In this document: piece by piece, positions 63,169-64,000 of the stretch
How the letters are laid out: every line of letters starts with the position of its first letter
How positions within the stretch are numbered: position 1 is the first letter of the stretch
Assembly (NCBI RefSeq): GCF_024172165.1
Contig: NZ_JAMZEB010000001.1
Coordinates: forward strand, 1 to 64,000
Origin: Nonomuraea thailandensis
Lineage (GTDB): Bacteria; Actinomycetota; Actinomycetes; Streptosporangiales; Streptosporangiaceae
Length of the DNA: 64,000 bases
Reading direction: 5' to 3'
Program-made: the position numbers and the translations under genes
Notes under the pieces: generated by a model
The model's input: only the letters and a program-made list of their open reading frames with translations
What the model was told of the DNA's origin: nothing
The model's database searches: none

Positions 63169-64000
63169 ACAGCATCAGGGCGCAGCCCGCGTCCCCGGCA
63201 GCAGAGGCCGACCGGACCTGGCCGGCACCGCACACCGCCGGATGGGGGCTGGACGGCCAGACGGCGCTGGTGACCGGGGCGGCGGGCGGCATCGGCGCGG
63301 CCATCACCACCGCGCTGGCCCGCGCCGGAGCCGCCGTGGTCGCGCTGGACCACGACGGCGAACGGGCGCACCAACTGGCCGCCGAGCTGAGCGCGGTCGG
63401 ACACACGGCCAGCGCCCACCGCCTGGACGTCACCGACCCCGCCGCCGTGAACGCCGTGCTGGCCACTGCCGCGGCCGAGCACGGGCCGCCACGGCTGCTG
63501 GTCAACGTGGCCGGCCTGCTACACCGCGGCCCGGTCACGGACTTCGGCGACGCCGACTGGCATCGGCTCTTCTCCGTCAACGTCGACGGCGTCTTCCACA
63601 TGTGCCGGGCGGTGGCCCGCCAGATGATCCCCCACCGGCAGGGCGCGATCGTCACCATCACCTCCAACGCCGCCAGCGTGCCGCGCCTGGGCCTGGCCGG
63701 CTACGCCGCGTCCAAGGCCGCCGCGACCATGTTCACCCGCTGTCTCGGCCTGGAACTGGCCGGTGTTGGTATCCGATGCAATGTCATCGCCCCCGGCTCC
63801 ACCGACACACCCATGCTCCGCCAGGCCGGGCACGACCCGGCCAGCGCCATCGCCGGCGTGCCGGAGCAGTTCCGCCTCGGCATCCCGCTACGCCGCATCG
63901 CCACCCCGGCCGACATCGCCGCCGCGGCGCTGTTCCTGCTGTCGGAGCACGCCCGCCACATCACCATGCAGACCCTGCACCTGGACGGCGGCGCCAGCCT
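63165..64000 (+). CDS. EntA-like short-chain dehydrogenase (runs past the window end)
   Basis: The short-chain dehydrogenase shows [20 protein letters not shown] (NAD-binding), [12 protein letters not shown] (NNAG-like), [20 protein letters not shown] with SKAA (catalytic Ser, Tyr, Lys) and [20 protein letters not shown], then [17 protein letters not shown]. The last phrase is typical of 2,3-dihydro-2,3-dihydroxybenzoate dehydrogenase (EntA/DhbA), which makes the catechol of siderophores. That identity is likely but not certain. The ATG overlaps the previous stop. The last few codons are outside the window. Confidence 0.82.
   Translation, partial: MNSIRAQPASPAAEADRTWPAPHTAGWGLDGQTALVTGAAGGIGAAITTALARAGAAVVALDHDGERAHQLAAELSAVGHTASAHRLDVTDPAAVNAVLATAAAEHGPPRLLVNVAGLLHRGPVTDFGDADWHRLFSVNVDGVFHMCRAVARQMIPHRQGAIVTITSNAASVPRLGLAGYAASKAAATMFTRCLGLELAGVGIRCNVIAPGSTDTPMLRQAGHDPASAIAGVPEQFRLGIPLRRIATPADIAAAALFLLSEHARHITMQTLHLDGGAS

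Noticed and set aside
1..64000. CRISPR array or Cas genes with the Tn7-like transposon
   Set aside because: No regularly spaced repeat-spacer array and no Cas-like protein was seen on either strand; the repeats at the transposon ends fit TnsB sites.
1..64000. tRNA or rRNA genes, including a tRNA attachment site
   Set aside because: No cloverleaf with a GTTCGA-type T-loop was recognised; no rRNA-like sequence.
63165..64000. Assigning the gene symbol entA
   Set aside because: The C-terminal signature is strong, but the end of the gene and the partner genes are outside the window.

Overview
The window is very GC-rich, uses ATG/GTG/TTG starts with AGGAGG-like ribosome sites, and carries DUF5999, DUF574, XRE-DUF5753, SARP and HxlR proteins. 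This points to an actinomycete, most likely Streptosporangiales or a relative (inference). The first ~45 kb look like an accessory or plasmid-derived region full of transposons. The last ~18 kb look like specialised-metabolism genes.

Region by region: (1) 1-6.9 kb: a decayed DUF574 methyltransferase; a plasmid-type replication module made of an iteron-like repeat field, a Prim-Pol primase, a P4/D5 helicase and a small third gene; and a divergent HxlR / PEP-mutase-like pair. (2) 7.4-16.2 kb: an insertion-sequence graveyard (IS21 interrupted by ISL3; two IS5s; IS256, IS30 and IS3 fragments joined end to end; IS3 copy A) around a DUF5999/ATP-binding pair and a truncated histidine kinase. (3) 16.2-25.9 kb: an orphan tnsA/tniQ pair next to a complete 7,535-bp Tn7-like transposon (tnsA-tnsB-tnsC-tniQ plus an Lsr2-like/DUF6461 gene). 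It has TGTCC...GGACA ends, arrays of transposase-site repeats and a 5-bp duplication (GCCAG). Its tnsB is split by an IS3 element. (4) 26.0-28.6 kb: an unknown gene behind a palindromic operator, a 433-bp MITE-like element with iterated ends and its own 5-bp duplication (ATGCT), and an IS5 remnant. (5) 29.7-31.9 kb: a ParA ATPase and its partner. (6) 32.4-45.0 kb: a duplicated locus. Each copy holds a winged-helix protein, one or two copies of a ~119-bp noncoding repeat, a conserved putative structured RNA/terminator and a tandem RHH-like protein. Between the copies lie an ECF sigma/membrane protein pair and an IS256 remnant split by an IS5. (7) 45.4-59.2 kb: a VirB2/TrbC-like membrane protein, then a class I aaRS-like protein, P450, DUF574 methyltransferase, XRE-DUF5753 regulator, STAND ATPase, terpene synthase, truncated SARP, IS3 copy B and a pentapeptide-repeat membrane protein. 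(8) 59.5-64 kb: a translationally coupled run of MFS exporter, small protein, TPP-enzyme-like protein and EntA-like dehydrogenase that continues past the window.

Replication (Prim-Pol/helicase/iterons), partition (ParA + partner), the duplicated winged-helix/RHH loci and a conjugation-like pilin together suggest an integrated or extrachromosomal plasmid backbone into which transposons have inserted repeatedly. The Tn7-like element inserted exactly midway between two divergent genes, and an IS3 element later inserted into its tnsB. The terpene and EntA regions appear to be separate biosynthetic loci, each with its own regulators or transporter.
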